Assembly (NCBI RefSeq): GCF_014650755.1
Contig: NZ_BMVO01000009.1
Span: 62,001 to 126,000, forward strand
DNA: 64,000 nt
Reading direction: 5' to 3'
Origin: Streptomyces chryseus
Lineage (GTDB): Bacteria; Actinomycetota; Actinomycetes; Streptomycetales; Streptomycetaceae
Shown here: positions 1-8,897 of the stretch, piece by piece
Numbering within the stretch: position 1 is the stretch's first letter
How the letters are laid out: every line of letters starts with the position of its first letter
Program-made: the position numbers and the translations under genes
The notes under the pieces: model-generated
The model's database searches: none
Seen by the model: the letters and a program-made list of their open reading frames with translations, nothing else
What the model was told of the DNA's origin: nothing

Positions 1-834
1 GGCGGCTTCCACGGCTGGGCGCAGCTCGTCGCCGACGGCGTGAAGTTCGCGCAGAAGGAAGACATCGTCCCGGCCGACGCCGACCGCCGGATCTTCCAGC
101 TCGCGCCCGCCGTCGCGCTCCTCCCGTACCTCCTCGTGCTCGTCGCGATCCCGATCGGCCCCAGCGAGAGCGCGGTCGGCCAGGTCATCGACGCGGGCAT
201 CTTCTTCGTGCTCGCCGTCATGGGCGTGGGCGTGCTCGGCTCGCTGATGGCGGGCTGGGCCTCGGCCAACAAGTTCTCGCTCCTCGGCGGCCTGCGCACC
301 GCGGCCCAGCTCCTCGCGTACGAACTGCCGATGCTGCTCACCGCCGCCTCCGTGGCGATGGCGGCAGGCACCGTCTCGCTGCCCGGCATCCTGAACGCCT
401 TCGAGTGGTGGTGGCTGCCGTGGCAGATCGTCGGCGCGATCGTGTTCTTCGTCGCCGGCCTCGCGGAGCTCCAGCGGCCGCCGTTCGACATGCCGGTGGC
501 CGACTCCGAGATCATCTTCGGCGCGTACACGGAGTACACGGGCCTGCGCTTCGCGCTGTTCCTGCTCGCGGAGTACGCCGGAATCGTCGTCCTGTGCGGC
601 CTGACCACCGTCCTGTTCCTCGGCGGCTGGCACGGCCCGTGGGGCGCGGACGGTCTCGGCTGGGTCTGGACGCTCCTGAAGACGGCGATCCTCGCGTTCG
701 GCGTCATCTGGCTGCGCGTGACCTATCCGCGGCTGCGCGAGGACCAGCTCCAGAAGCTCGCCTGGACCGTACTCATCCCACTCGCTCTCGCGCAGATCGC
801 GCTGACCGGAATCGTGAAGGTGGCGATCCAGTAG
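1..834 (+). CDS. nuoH: NADH-quinone oxidoreductase subunit H (5' end outside window)
   Basis: Membrane subunit that forms the quinone chamber where complex I joins its peripheral arm to its membrane arm. The frame is open from base 1, so the gene continues upstream; 277 residues are visible. The family hallmark is present: RPPFDMPVADSE followed by a TEYTGLRFALF stretch, which corresponds to the conserved quinone-site loop. Several hydrophobic helices follow, and the protein ends right after the last one, without a long cytoplasmic tail. Its TAG stop overlaps the GTG of nuoI by one base. The locus is probably the accessory second nuo cluster (nuoH2) because htpX lies downstream, but this rests on remembered synteny. 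Confidence 0.93.
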   Translation, partial: GGFHGWAQLVADGVKFAQKEDIVPADADRRIFQLAPAVALLPYLLVLVAIPIGPSESAVGQVIDAGIFFVLAVMGVGVLGSLMAGWASANKFSLLGGLRTAAQLLAYELPMLLTAASVAMAAGTVSLPGILNAFEWWWLPWQIVGAIVFFVAGLAELQRPPFDMPVADSEIIFGAYTEYTGLRFALFLLAEYAGIVVLCGLTTVLFLGGWHGPWGADGLGWVWTLLKTAILAFGVIWLRVTYPRLREDQLQKLAWTVLIPLALAQIALTGIVKVAIQ

Positions 835-1433
835 TGCCCCCGATCCCCGGCTCCGGCCTCGCCAAGGGCCTGGCCGTCACGCTCCGCACGATGACGAAGA
901 AGACCGTCACCGCGCAGTACCCGGACGTCCAGCCCGAACTCCCGCCCCGCACGCGCGGCGTGATCGGGCTGTTCGAGGAGAACTGCACGGTCTGCATGCT
1001 CTGCGCGCGCGAGTGCCCCGACTGGTGCATCTACATCGACTCGCACAAGGAGACGGTCCCGGCCGCCGTCGAGGGCGGCCGCGAGCGCAGCCGCAACGTC
1101 CTCGACCGCTTCGCGATCGACTTCTCGCTCTGCATGTACTGCGGTATCTGCATCGAGGTGTGCCCGTTCGACGCGCTCTTCTGGTCACCGGAGTTCGAGT
1201 ACGCCGAGACCGACATCCACGAACTCACGCACGAGCGGGACAAGCTCCGTGAGTGGATGTGGACCGTACCCGAGCCGCCCGCGCTGGACCCGGGCGCCGA
1301 GGAGCCGAAGGAGATCGCGGCGGCCCGCAAGGCAGCCGAAAAGCTCGCCGCGGCCCAGGAGCAGGCAGCAGCGCAAGCGCCGGCGGCACCGGAGCAGCCC
1401 GCCCGGCAGGAAGACGAGGGGCCCACCGAATGA
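834..1433 (+). CDS. nuoI: NADH-quinone oxidoreductase subunit I (8Fe ferredoxin)
   Basis: Peripheral-arm subunit carrying clusters N6a and N6b that pass electrons towards N2 and quinone. Two classical 4Fe-4S motifs are visible, Cys51/54/57/61 (CTVCMLCARECP) and Cys100/103/106/110 (CMYCGICIEVCP). The 199-residue product starts at GTG 834, overlapping the nuoH stop, which keeps the usual amphipathic N-terminus before the first motif. The last 40 or so residues are an Ala/Glu/Gln-rich tail of low complexity, longer than in most bacteria. Its stop overlaps the nuoJ start (ATGA). Confidence 0.95.
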   Translation: MPPIPGSGLAKGLAVTLRTMTKKTVTAQYPDVQPELPPRTRGVIGLFEENCTVCMLCARECPDWCIYIDSHKETVPAAVEGGRERSRNVLDRFAIDFSLCMYCGICIEVCPFDALFWSPEFEYAETDIHELTHERDKLREWMWTVPEPPALDPGAEEPKEIAAARKAAEKLAAAQEQAAAQAPAAPEQPARQEDEGPTE

Positions 1434-1990
1434 GCCACCTCGCCGCAGCCGCCGAGCAGGGATTCCTCTCCCCGACCGGCGTCGAGATCGCCTTCCTCCT
1501 CGTCGGCATCGCCACCCTCGGCGCGGCCGTCGTCACCGTCACGACCAAGCAGCTGGTGCACGCCGCCCTGTGGCTGGTCGTCGCGCTCGGCGGCCTGGCC
1601 GTCGAGTACCTCCTGCTGACGGCCGAGTTCATCGCCTGGGTGCAGGTCCTGATCTACGTCGGCTCCGTCGTGGTGCTCCTCCTCTTCGGCCTGATGCTCA
1701 CCAAGGCCCCCATCGGCCGCTCCCCGGACGCCGACTCGGGCAACCGGTGGGCCGCCCTCACGGTGGCCGTCGCCGCGGCCGCCGCACTCGTCTGGGTGGT
1801 CGTGGACGCGTTCCGCACGCAGTGGATCGACCTGGACGGACCGGCCCAGGGGTCGACCAGGGTTACCGGCGAGTTCCTCTTCCAGCACTGGGTGCTGCCC
1901 TTCGAGGCGCTCTCGGTCCTGCTGCTCGCCGCCCTGGTCGGCGCGATCGTCCTCTCCCGCAAGAGCGACAACGACAAGGAGCAGCGCTGA
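1430..1990 (+). CDS. nuoJ: NADH-quinone oxidoreductase subunit J
   Basis: Small antiporter-associated membrane subunit of complex I, 186 residues with about five predicted transmembrane helices. The conserved VEYLLLTAEFIAWVQVLIYVG helix is the pi-bulge helix typical of NuoJ (ND6). The ATG overlaps the nuoI stop by four bases and its own TGA overlaps the nuoK ATG, so translation is probably coupled across nuoI-J-K. The C-terminus is short and charged (KSDNDKEQR). Confidence 0.94.
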   Translation: MSHLAAAAEQGFLSPTGVEIAFLLVGIATLGAAVVTVTTKQLVHAALWLVVALGGLAVEYLLLTAEFIAWVQVLIYVGSVVVLLLFGLMLTKAPIGRSPDADSGNRWAALTVAVAAAAALVWVVVDAFRTQWIDLDGPAQGSTRVTGEFLFQHWVLPFEALSVLLLAALVGAIVLSRKSDNDKEQR

Positions 1991-2376
1991 TGCACCTCGC
2001 CTATCCCGCCGTGCTCGCCGCCCTCCTCTTCTGCACCGGGCTGTACGGGGTGCTCGCACGCCGCAACGCGATCCTGGTCCTGATGTCCGTCGAGCTGATG
2101 CTCAACGCCGTCAACCTCAACCTGGTCGCCTTCGACGTCTGGCTCCGCGACACCCTCCACGCCGGCCAGGCACTGACCCTCTTCACCATCGCCATCGCCG
2201 CGGCGGAGATCGGCATCGGCCTGTCCATCGTCCTGATGGTCTACCGCAACCGCGGCACCTCGGACGTCGACAAGCTGCGCGACACCGCCGAAGGCCCGGC
2301 AGCCGACGACGAGGCTTCCGCCATGGCAGACAAGGCCGCACAAGAGGCCGCACAGAAGGCTGAGGCCGCCGCGTGA
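1990..2376 (+). CDS. nuoK: NADH-quinone oxidoreductase subunit K
   Basis: Three-helix membrane subunit (ND4L) of the proton path. The family signature is seen in VLMSVELMLNAVNLNLVAF and in the AIAAAEIGIGLSIVLMVYR helix, which carry the two conserved membrane glutamates. At 128 residues it is about 28 longer than typical NuoK because of an Asp/Ala/Glu-rich C-terminal tail. It starts at ATG 1990 inside the nuoJ stop and ends within the GTG of nuoL. Confidence 0.94.
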   Translation: MHLAYPAVLAALLFCTGLYGVLARRNAILVLMSVELMLNAVNLNLVAFDVWLRDTLHAGQALTLFTIAIAAAEIGIGLSIVLMVYRNRGTSDVDKLRDTAEGPAADDEASAMADKAAQEAAQKAEAAA

Positions 2377-4367
2377 CGACCACGACCCTCGCCGTCCTCG
2401 TTCCCCTCCTTCCCTTCCTCGGCGCCGTGGCCGGGCTGCTGCTCGGCCGCACCGCGCCCGGCTTCGTCCGACCCCTCGCCGTACTGCCGGCCCTCGCCGC
2501 CGCCGTGCTGGCCGTGATCGTCGCCGTACGCCAGGGCGGCGGCCGGGCGATCGACGCCTCGACGCAGTTGACGCCCACCGGCTCGGTCCCCATCGACCTC
2601 GCCCTGCACCTCGACGGCTTCGCGGCCCTCGTCGCCGTCCTGGTCGGGGTCGTCGCGACCTGCGTGCAGCTCTACTCGACGGGCTACCTGCGCGACGACC
2701 CGCGCTACCCGTCCTACGCCGCCCTCGTCTCCCTCTTCACCTCCGCGATGCTGCTCGTCGTCTACTCCGGCGACCTGATGGTGCTGCTGGTCGGCTGGGA
2801 GATCATGGGCATCTGCTCGTACTTCCTCGTCGGCCACTACTGGGAGACGCCCGAAGCCCGCGCCGCCTCCCTCAAGGCGTTCCTGGTCACCAAGCTCGGC
2901 GACGTCCCCTTCCTCTTCGGCCTCTTCGCACTCGCCACCGACGCCGGTACGTTCCGGATCACCGGCATCCTCCGCGCCGTGGGCAGCGGCGGGCTCGACC
3001 ACCCGACGCTCATCGCGCTGCTGCTCCTCGCCGGTGTGGCGGGCAAGTCGGCCCAGTTCCCGCTGCACACCTGGCTGCCCGACGCGATGGCGGGCCCCAC
3101 GCCCGTCTCCGCGCTGATCCACGCCGCGACGATGGTCGCCGCCGGTGTGTACTTCGTGGCCCGTCTCCTTCCCGTCTTCGCCGCCTCCGCCGCCGCCCTG
3201 ACCGTCCTCGCCGTGATGGCCGCGGTCACGATGGTCGGCTCCGCCCTCGCCGCCCTCGCCCAGGACGACATCAAACGCGTCCTCGCGTACTCGACCATCG
3301 GCCAGCTCGGCTACATGACCGGCGCCCTGGCCGTCGGCGACCGGGGCGCCGCCGTCTTCCACCTCATCTCCCACGGCGCGTTCAAGGCGCTCCTCTTCCT
3401 CGGCGCCGGCGTGATCATCCACGCCGCCGGCACCAACTCCCTGGCCGCCATGTCCCGCATGAGCGGCCTGCCCAAGCGCATCCCCGACGCCTACTGGACG
3501 ATGACGATCGCCCTGTTCGCCCTCGCGGCGATCCCGCCGTTCGCCGGCTTCTTCTCCAAGGAAGCCGTCCTCGTCGCCGCCGAGCACGCCTCGCTCGGCG
3601 ACACCACCGGCGTCCCCTCCGGTGCGGGCTGGACCGTGCTCGTCGCGGGCCTGCTCACCGCCCTCCTCACGGCGGCGTACGCCACCCGCCTGTGGCTGCT
3701 GGCCTTCCGCGGCCGCGGCCCCGCCGTCCCCGATCACGGCAGGCAGCCCCTCGTCATGAACGGCGTCCTGTGGGTCCTCGCCGTCCCCTCGCTCGCCTTC
3801 GGCCTCGCCGTCACCTACCTCGACGACTGGTTCGACGGCCACGCCCTCACCCCGACCGTCACCACGGCGGTCCTCGGCACCGGCGTCGCCCTCGTCGGCG
3901 GACTGGTCACGTACGGCGCCTGGCGCCACACCACGGCCATGGCCGCCCGCCCCCCGATCGGCGCCGTGGCCGCCCACCCCGAGGACAGCCCGGCGGTCTC
4001 CGAGGCGGAAGCCATCGCCACCCACACCCCCGCCTACGGCGACATCGCGTCGGCCCCCGATCCCGCCGACCCCGGCCGGCTCCTGCTGGGCCCCCTGCAC
4101 CGGCACGCCGCCGTCGGATTCCACCTCGACGCCGTCTACCACGCCCTCTTCGTACGGCCCGTCCTGGCGGGCGCCGAACTGGTCCGCTTCCTGGACCGCG
4201 AGGTCGTCGAGACGTACGTACGCGGTGCGGGCGCCGTCCCCCGCCTCCTCGGCGCGGGCGTCCGCCGAGCCCAGACCGGCAATGTGCAGACCTACCTCAG
4301 CGCGCTGCTCGCCGGTTCCGTCGTCCTGGCGATCGCCGCCGTCATCGTCGCCGCCGTCGGAGCGTGA
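2373..4367 (+). CDS. nuoL: NADH-quinone oxidoreductase subunit L
   Basis: Largest Mrp-type antiporter-like subunit, at the distal end of the membrane arm, with a lateral helix that braces the other pumps. The 664-residue product shows the conserved GWEIMGICSYFLVG helix with its key glutamate, the lysine-bearing segment GVAGKSAQFPLHTWLPDAM, and the C-terminal region expected for the transverse helix. The GTG start overlaps the nuoK stop by four bases. A soluble stretch around residues 525-575 between late helices is acidic and Pro-rich, as in other actinobacterial NuoL. Confidence 0.95.
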   Translation: MTTTTLAVLVPLLPFLGAVAGLLLGRTAPGFVRPLAVLPALAAAVLAVIVAVRQGGGRAIDASTQLTPTGSVPIDLALHLDGFAALVAVLVGVVATCVQLYSTGYLRDDPRYPSYAALVSLFTSAMLLVVYSGDLMVLLVGWEIMGICSYFLVGHYWETPEARAASLKAFLVTKLGDVPFLFGLFALATDAGTFRITGILRAVGSGGLDHPTLIALLLLAGVAGKSAQFPLHTWLPDAMAGPTPVSALIHAATMVAAGVYFVARLLPVFAASAAALTVLAVMAAVTMVGSALAALAQDDIKRVLAYSTIGQLGYMTGALAVGDRGAAVFHLISHGAFKALLFLGAGVIIHAAGTNSLAAMSRMSGLPKRIPDAYWTMTIALFALAAIPPFAGFFSKEAVLVAAEHASLGDTTGVPSGAGWTVLVAGLLTALLTAAYATRLWLLAFRGRGPAVPDHGRQPLVMNGVLWVLAVPSLAFGLAVTYLDDWFDGHALTPTVTTAVLGTGVALVGGLVTYGAWRHTTAMAARPPIGAVAAHPEDSPAVSEAEAIATHTPAYGDIASAPDPADPGRLLLGPLHRHAAVGFHLDAVYHALFVRPVLAGAELVRFLDREVVETYVRGAGAVPRLLGAGVRRAQTGNVQTYLSALLAGSVVLAIAAVIVAAVGA

Positions 4368-4370
4368 GCC

Positions 4371-5954
4371 GTGATCGATATCAGCCCGTCCGTGATGCAG
4401 TTCCTCCTGGCGTTCGTCGTCGTCGCCCCGCTGCTTGGCGCGGTCGCGGCCCTTCTCCCGGCCCCGCCCGGACTGAAGGGCAGGAACCCGGACCAGGCCG
4501 TGCTCCGCCACGGCGTGACCGTGACCGGCGCGATCCTCGTCGCCGCCCTCGCGCTCACGCTCGGCTTCGACCACGACCACCCGTCGAAGATGCAGGCCAC
4601 GACCGACATCAGCTGGATCCCGGCGCTCGACGTCAGGATCCACCTCGGCATCGACGGCATCTCGCTCCCCCTCCTCGTGCTGACCGCGCTGCTGACCTTC
4701 CTCTGCGCGCTCTACAGCTACTTCAAGATGCCCGCGGGCCCCTCCCCGAAGGCATTCGTCGCGCTCCTCCTCGTCCTGGAGTCCGGCACCCTCGCGACCT
4801 TCGCCGTCCTCGATCTCCTGCTGTTCTTCCTGGCGTTCGAGATGGTCCTCATCCCGATGTACTTCCTCATCGCCCGCTGGGGCGGCGCCGAACGCCGTGC
4901 CGCCGCCTGGAAGTTCATCCTCTACACGCTGCTCGGCTCCGTCGTCATGCTGCTCGGTCTCCTCCTCGTCGGACTGAAGGCGGGCACGTTCGACATGGTG
5001 GCACTCGCCACTGACAACGGCCGCGGGCTGACCACATCGGTGCAGGTCACCGCCGTTCTGGCGATCGGTGTCGGCCTCGCCGTCAAGACCCCGATGTGGC
5101 CCCTGCACAGCTGGCTCCCCGACGCCCACACCGCCGCCCCCACCGTCGGCTCGGTCCTCCTCGCCGGCGTCCTGCTGAAGATGGGCACGTACGGATTCGT
5201 CCGCATCGCCCTGCCCGTCGCCCCCGACGGCATGCGCACCCTCGCCCCGTACCTGGCCGCCTTCGCGGTCGTCGGCATCATCTACGGATCCCTCGCCTGC
5301 CTCGCCCTGGCACGCAAGGGCGCCAAGGGCGACCTCAAGCGCCTGATCGCGTACTCCTCCGTCGGCCACATGGGCTTCGTGCTGCTCGGCATCGCCTCCA
5401 TGACCCCCACCGGAGTCAACGGCGCGCTCTTCGCCAACATCGCCCACGGCCTGATCACCGGCCTCCTCTTCTTCCTGGTCGGCGCCCTCAAGGACCGCTT
5501 CGGCACGGCCGACCTCGACACCCTCGCCGGCGCCACCGGAGCGGCCCTCTACGGCCGCGCCCCCCGCCTCGGCGGACTCCTCGCCTTCGGCGCGGTCGCC
5601 TCCCTCGGCCTCCCGGGCCTCGCCGGATTCTGGGGCGAGATGCTCACCATGTTCGGCGCCTTCGACCCCGCCGAGGGCCTCAGCCGCCCGGCGTTCCTCA
5701 CCTTCATGGCGATCGCCGGCGTGGGCACCCTGCTCACCGCCGCGTACCTGCTCGTCGTCGTACGCCGGGTCTGCATGGGCGTCCCGCAGCGGCAAGCACC
5801 CGAGCAGGCGACGATCGCCGACGTCCAGGGGTACGAGTTCGCCGCCTGGACCCCGCTCGTCGCCCTCACCGTCCTCGCCGGACTCTGGCCCGCGGTCCTC
5901 CTCGGCCTCACCGACCCGGCCGTGCAGAAGCTCCTCGCAGGAGGCAAGTCGTGA
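4371..5954 (+). CDS. nuoM: NADH-quinone oxidoreductase subunit M
   Basis: Second antiporter-like proton-pumping subunit, 527 residues. The conserved glutamate helix AFEMVLIPMYFLIARWGG and the lysine-bearing region KTPMWPLHSWLPDAHTAAP are plain, followed by the KRLIAYSSVGHMGFVLLG motif. GTG 4371 is three bases after the nuoL stop, and no other start would give a sensible first helix. The TGA overlaps the GTG of nuoN. Confidence 0.95.
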   Translation: MIDISPSVMQFLLAFVVVAPLLGAVAALLPAPPGLKGRNPDQAVLRHGVTVTGAILVAALALTLGFDHDHPSKMQATTDISWIPALDVRIHLGIDGISLPLLVLTALLTFLCALYSYFKMPAGPSPKAFVALLLVLESGTLATFAVLDLLLFFLAFEMVLIPMYFLIARWGGAERRAAAWKFILYTLLGSVVMLLGLLLVGLKAGTFDMVALATDNGRGLTTSVQVTAVLAIGVGLAVKTPMWPLHSWLPDAHTAAPTVGSVLLAGVLLKMGTYGFVRIALPVAPDGMRTLAPYLAAFAVVGIIYGSLACLALARKGAKGDLKRLIAYSSVGHMGFVLLGIASMTPTGVNGALFANIAHGLITGLLFFLVGALKDRFGTADLDTLAGATGAALYGRAPRLGGLLAFGAVASLGLPGLAGFWGEMLTMFGAFDPAEGLSRPAFLTFMAIAGVGTLLTAAYLLVVVRRVCMGVPQRQAPEQATIADVQGYEFAAWTPLVALTVLAGLWPAVLLGLTDPAVQKLLAGGKS

Positions 5955-7459
5955 CCGTGGCCGCCGAAAGCGCCAGCCTCGTCCAGTCCGTCGACTGGAC
6001 GGCGATCGCCCCGCCGACGATCACCGCGGTCGTGGGCCTGATCGTCCTGGTCGCGGACCTCTTCGTACCCGAGGGCAAGAAGGCGCTCCTGGGCCGGCTC
6101 TCCATCGCCGGCCTGGCCGTCGCGCTCGTCTCCCTCCTGCCTCTCCGCGCGGGCGACCGCTCCACCTTCTGCCTGACCTCCGACACCGAGGTCTGCAGCT
6201 ACACGGCCGACCAGTTCACCGTGGTCATCCAGCTCCTGGTCCTCGGCGGCGCGCTGCTCACCGCGCTCCTGTCCGTCACCGAGACGGCGCGCGACAAGCT
6301 CCCCGCGGGCGAGTTCTGGTTCCTCCTGATGTCCTCCGCGGCCGGAGCGGCCCTGCTGCCCGCCTCCCGCGACCTCGCCACCCTCGTCGTCGCCCTCGAA
6401 GTGGCGTCACTTCCGGCCTTCGCCCTGGTCGGTATGAAGCGCGGCGACCGCCTCTCCTCCGAGGCGGCCCTGAAGTTCTTCCTCTCCTCCGTCACGGCCA
6501 CCGCCGTGATGCTGCTCGGCGTCAGCTTCGTCTACGCGACGACCGGCACCCTGCACCTCACGGAGATCGCCGTACGCCTGGACGACGTACCGGCGCAGCT
6601 CGACACCCTCGCCAAGGCGGGCGTCGCACTGACCCTCGTCGGCTTCGCCTTCAAGACGGCGGCGGTGCCCTTCCACTTCTGGGTCCCGGACACCTACGTG
6701 GGTGCCCCCCTCCCGGTGGCCGCCTACCTCTCCGTGATCGGCAAGGCGGTCGGCTTCACGGGCCTCATCCTGGTCACCGTCGTCGCCTTCCCGTCGTACG
6801 CCGACGTCTGGGGCCCGGCCCTCGCCGTGCTCGCGGCGCTCACCATGACGGTGGGCAACGTGGCCGCCCTGCGCCAGTCCGCCACGCGCGCGTACAGCGC
6901 CGTCCGCCTGCTCGCCTGGTCCTCCGTCGGCCAGGCCGGCTACCTCCTGGTCCCGATCGCGGCAGCGGCGTACTCCAGCGACGACCAGATCGGCTCCACC
7001 GTCGCGTACGCCCTGATGTACGCCGTCGTGAACCTCGGCGCCTTCGCGGTCGCCGCGCTCGTCGCCCGTACGCACCCGCTCAACCGGATCGCCGACTACC
7101 GCGGCCTCTACGCGACCCGCCCCCTCGCCGCCCTCGCGCTCGGCTTCTTCCTCCTGTGCCTCGCGGGCCTGCCGCCCGGCATCATCGGCCTCTTCGCGAA
7201 AGTCACGGTCTTCTCCGCGGCGGTCGACGCGGGACTCGGCTGGCTGGCGGTCGTCATGGCGGTGAACGTGGTGATCGCCCTCTACTACTACCTCCAGTGG
7301 ACGGCGGTCCTCTTCCGCGCCCCCGAGGGCGAGCCGGCGAAGCACGCGGTCCCCGTACCGGTCACCGTCGCCATCGTCCTCACCGCCGTCCTGGGCGTCG
7401 CCCTGTCCGGCGTACCGCAGACGGTCCTGCGCTTCGCGACGGGCAGCCTCTTTCAGTAA
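5951..7459 (+). CDS. nuoN: NADH-quinone oxidoreductase subunit N
   Basis: Third antiporter-like pump, 502 residues, and the last gene of the operon. The antiporter core is seen in the ALEVASLPAFALVG helix and in a lysine helix at FAFKTAAVPFHFWVPDTYVG. GTG 5951 overlaps the nuoM stop by four bases; the same frame stays open far upstream inside nuoM, but that stretch is not hydrophobic and is a reading-frame shadow. The gene is followed by 145 bases without an obvious terminator before htpX. Confidence 0.95.
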   Translation: MTVAAESASLVQSVDWTAIAPPTITAVVGLIVLVADLFVPEGKKALLGRLSIAGLAVALVSLLPLRAGDRSTFCLTSDTEVCSYTADQFTVVIQLLVLGGALLTALLSVTETARDKLPAGEFWFLLMSSAAGAALLPASRDLATLVVALEVASLPAFALVGMKRGDRLSSEAALKFFLSSVTATAVMLLGVSFVYATTGTLHLTEIAVRLDDVPAQLDTLAKAGVALTLVGFAFKTAAVPFHFWVPDTYVGAPLPVAAYLSVIGKAVGFTGLILVTVVAFPSYADVWGPALAVLAALTMTVGNVAALRQSATRAYSAVRLLAWSSVGQAGYLLVPIAAAAYSSDDQIGSTVAYALMYAVVNLGAFAVAALVARTHPLNRIADYRGLYATRPLAALALGFFLLCLAGLPPGIIGLFAKVTVFSAAVDAGLGWLAVVMAVNVVIALYYYLQWTAVLFRAPEGEPAKHAVPVPVTVAIVLTAVLGVALSGVPQTVLRFATGSLFQ

Positions 7460-7604
7460 GCACGTATGGCCCAACGGACGGCCCCGGTGGCACAAGGGAA
7501 CTAGCCCCCCTCGCTTGGCGTTGACCAGGAAGGGAGGGTCCACTGGATGTGGAAGCACCCCCAGAGCAAGGGGTTCCCCCGCCGCACCATTTGGAGGGCG
7601 CACC

Positions 7605-8468
7605 GTGCACCGCCGGCACAACGGGCTGAGGACCGCCGTACTCCTCGGGGGACTGTCAGCACTCATCATCGTCATCGGCAGCTTCTTCGGCCGGACGGGC
7701 CTGATCGTCGCGGTTCTCGTCGCCCTCGGCACCAACGCCTACGCGTACTGGAACAGCGACAAGCTGGCCCTGCGGGCCATGCGCGCCCGCCCCGTGAGCG
7801 AGTTCGAGGCGCCACAGCTGTACCGGATGGTCCGCGAACTCTCCACCCAGGCGCGCCAGCCGATGCCCCGGCTCTACATCTCACCGACCCAGGCGCCCAA
7901 CGCCTTCGCGACCGGGCGCAACCCGCGCAGCGCCGCCGTCTGCTGCACCGAGGGCATCCTCAGGCTTCTCGACGAGCGGGAACTGCGCGGCGTCATCGGC
8001 CACGAACTCAGTCACGTCTACAACCGGGACATCCTGATCAGCTCGGTCGCCGGCGCCCTGGCCTCAGTGATCATGTTCCTGGTGAACTTCGCCTGGCTGA
8101 TCCCCGTCGGCCGCTCCGACGACGACGACGGCCCCGGACTCCTCGGGATGCTGCTGATCATGATCCTCGGCCCCCTCGCCGCCGCCGTCATCCAGCTGGC
8201 CGTGAGCCGCTCCCGCGAGTACCAGGCGGACGCCTCCGGCGCCCAGCTCACCGGCGACCCGCTGGCCCTGGCCGACGCCCTGCGCAAACTCGACGCCGGC
8301 ACGAAGCAGCTGCCCCTGCCGGCCGAGCCGCGCATCGAGACCGCGAGCCACATGATGATCGCGAACCCGTTCCGCCCCGGGCAGGGGGCCGCGAAGCTGT
8401 TCTCCACCCACCCGCCCATGGCGGAACGCATCGCCCGACTCGAGCAGATGGCAGGTCACCGCCCATGA
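7605..8468 (+). CDS. htpX: HtpX-type membrane zinc metalloprotease
   Basis: M48-family protease of the cytoplasmic membrane that degrades damaged membrane proteins. The 287-residue product has an N-terminal hydrophobic pair (about 9-45), the zinc-binding HELSH at 133-137, and the third ligand Glu205 in the SREYQADASGA segment, with two more membrane segments between them. GTG 7605 is chosen because GGAGGG lies about five bases upstream and the protein then begins MHRRHNGLR, as expected for the family; an in-frame start 90 bases earlier adds only a Gly/Pro/Arg-rich stretch. It overlaps the next gene by four bases. Confidence 0.9.
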   Translation: MHRRHNGLRTAVLLGGLSALIIVIGSFFGRTGLIVAVLVALGTNAYAYWNSDKLALRAMRARPVSEFEAPQLYRMVRELSTQARQPMPRLYISPTQAPNAFATGRNPRSAAVCCTEGILRLLDERELRGVIGHELSHVYNRDILISSVAGALASVIMFLVNFAWLIPVGRSDDDDGPGLLGMLLIMILGPLAAAVIQLAVSRSREYQADASGAQLTGDPLALADALRKLDAGTKQLPLPAEPRIETASHMMIANPFRPGQGAAKLFSTHPPMAERIARLEQMAGHRP

Positions 8469-8857
8469 AGACAATCCTGAACGTCATATGGCTGGTACTG
8501 AGCGGCTTCTGGCTCTTCCTCGGTTACCTCCTGGCCGGCGTGCTCCTGTGCGTCACCGTCATCGGCATCCCCTTCGGCCTGGCGTCCTTCCGCATCGGCC
8601 TGTACGCCCTCTGGCCCTTCGGCTACACCACGACGGAGCGCCGCGACGCGGGGTCGCCCTCCGTCGTCGGCAACGTGCTGTGGCTGGTGCTCGCGGGCTG
8701 GTGGCTGGCGCTGAGCCACATCGTCACGGGCATCGCCATGTGCGTCACCATCATCGGGATCCCGTTCGGCATAGCGAACTTCAAGCTCATCCCCGTCTCG
8801 CTGCTCCCCCTGGGCCGCGAAATCGTCCCTACGGACGCCCCCTTCGCAAGCCGCTAG
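8465..8857 (+). CDS. YccF-domain inner-membrane protein
   Basis: A 130-residue membrane protein made of two tandem copies of the YccF-type module. Each copy has a hydrophobic helix and then a near-identical loop, CVTVIGIPFG at 29-38 and CVTIIGIPFG at 93-102. The family has no firmly known function. ATG 8465 overlaps the htpX stop (ATGA), so the two are almost certainly co-translated, which hints at a shared role in membrane quality control; that link is inference. The charged C-terminus is short. Confidence 0.85.
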   Translation: MKTILNVIWLVLSGFWLFLGYLLAGVLLCVTVIGIPFGLASFRIGLYALWPFGYTTTERRDAGSPSVVGNVLWLVLAGWWLALSHIVTGIAMCVTIIGIPFGIANFKLIPVSLLPLGREIVPTDAPFASR

Positions 8858-8897
8858 CCCAACGCCCCGCGGTGCCCCGAGGGTGCGCTGCGGGGCG

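Noticed and set aside
2241..5795. 1184-codon open frame on the minus strand across nuoK-nuoM
   Set aside because: It is an antisense shadow of high-GC codon bias: composition is Glu/Gly/Arg/Asp-rich with no hydrophobic core or motif, and the plus-strand nuo genes are certain.
7515..7604. Earlier start for htpX
   Set aside because: The extra 30 residues are Gly/Pro/Arg-rich and lie before a good ribosome-binding site for GTG 7605.
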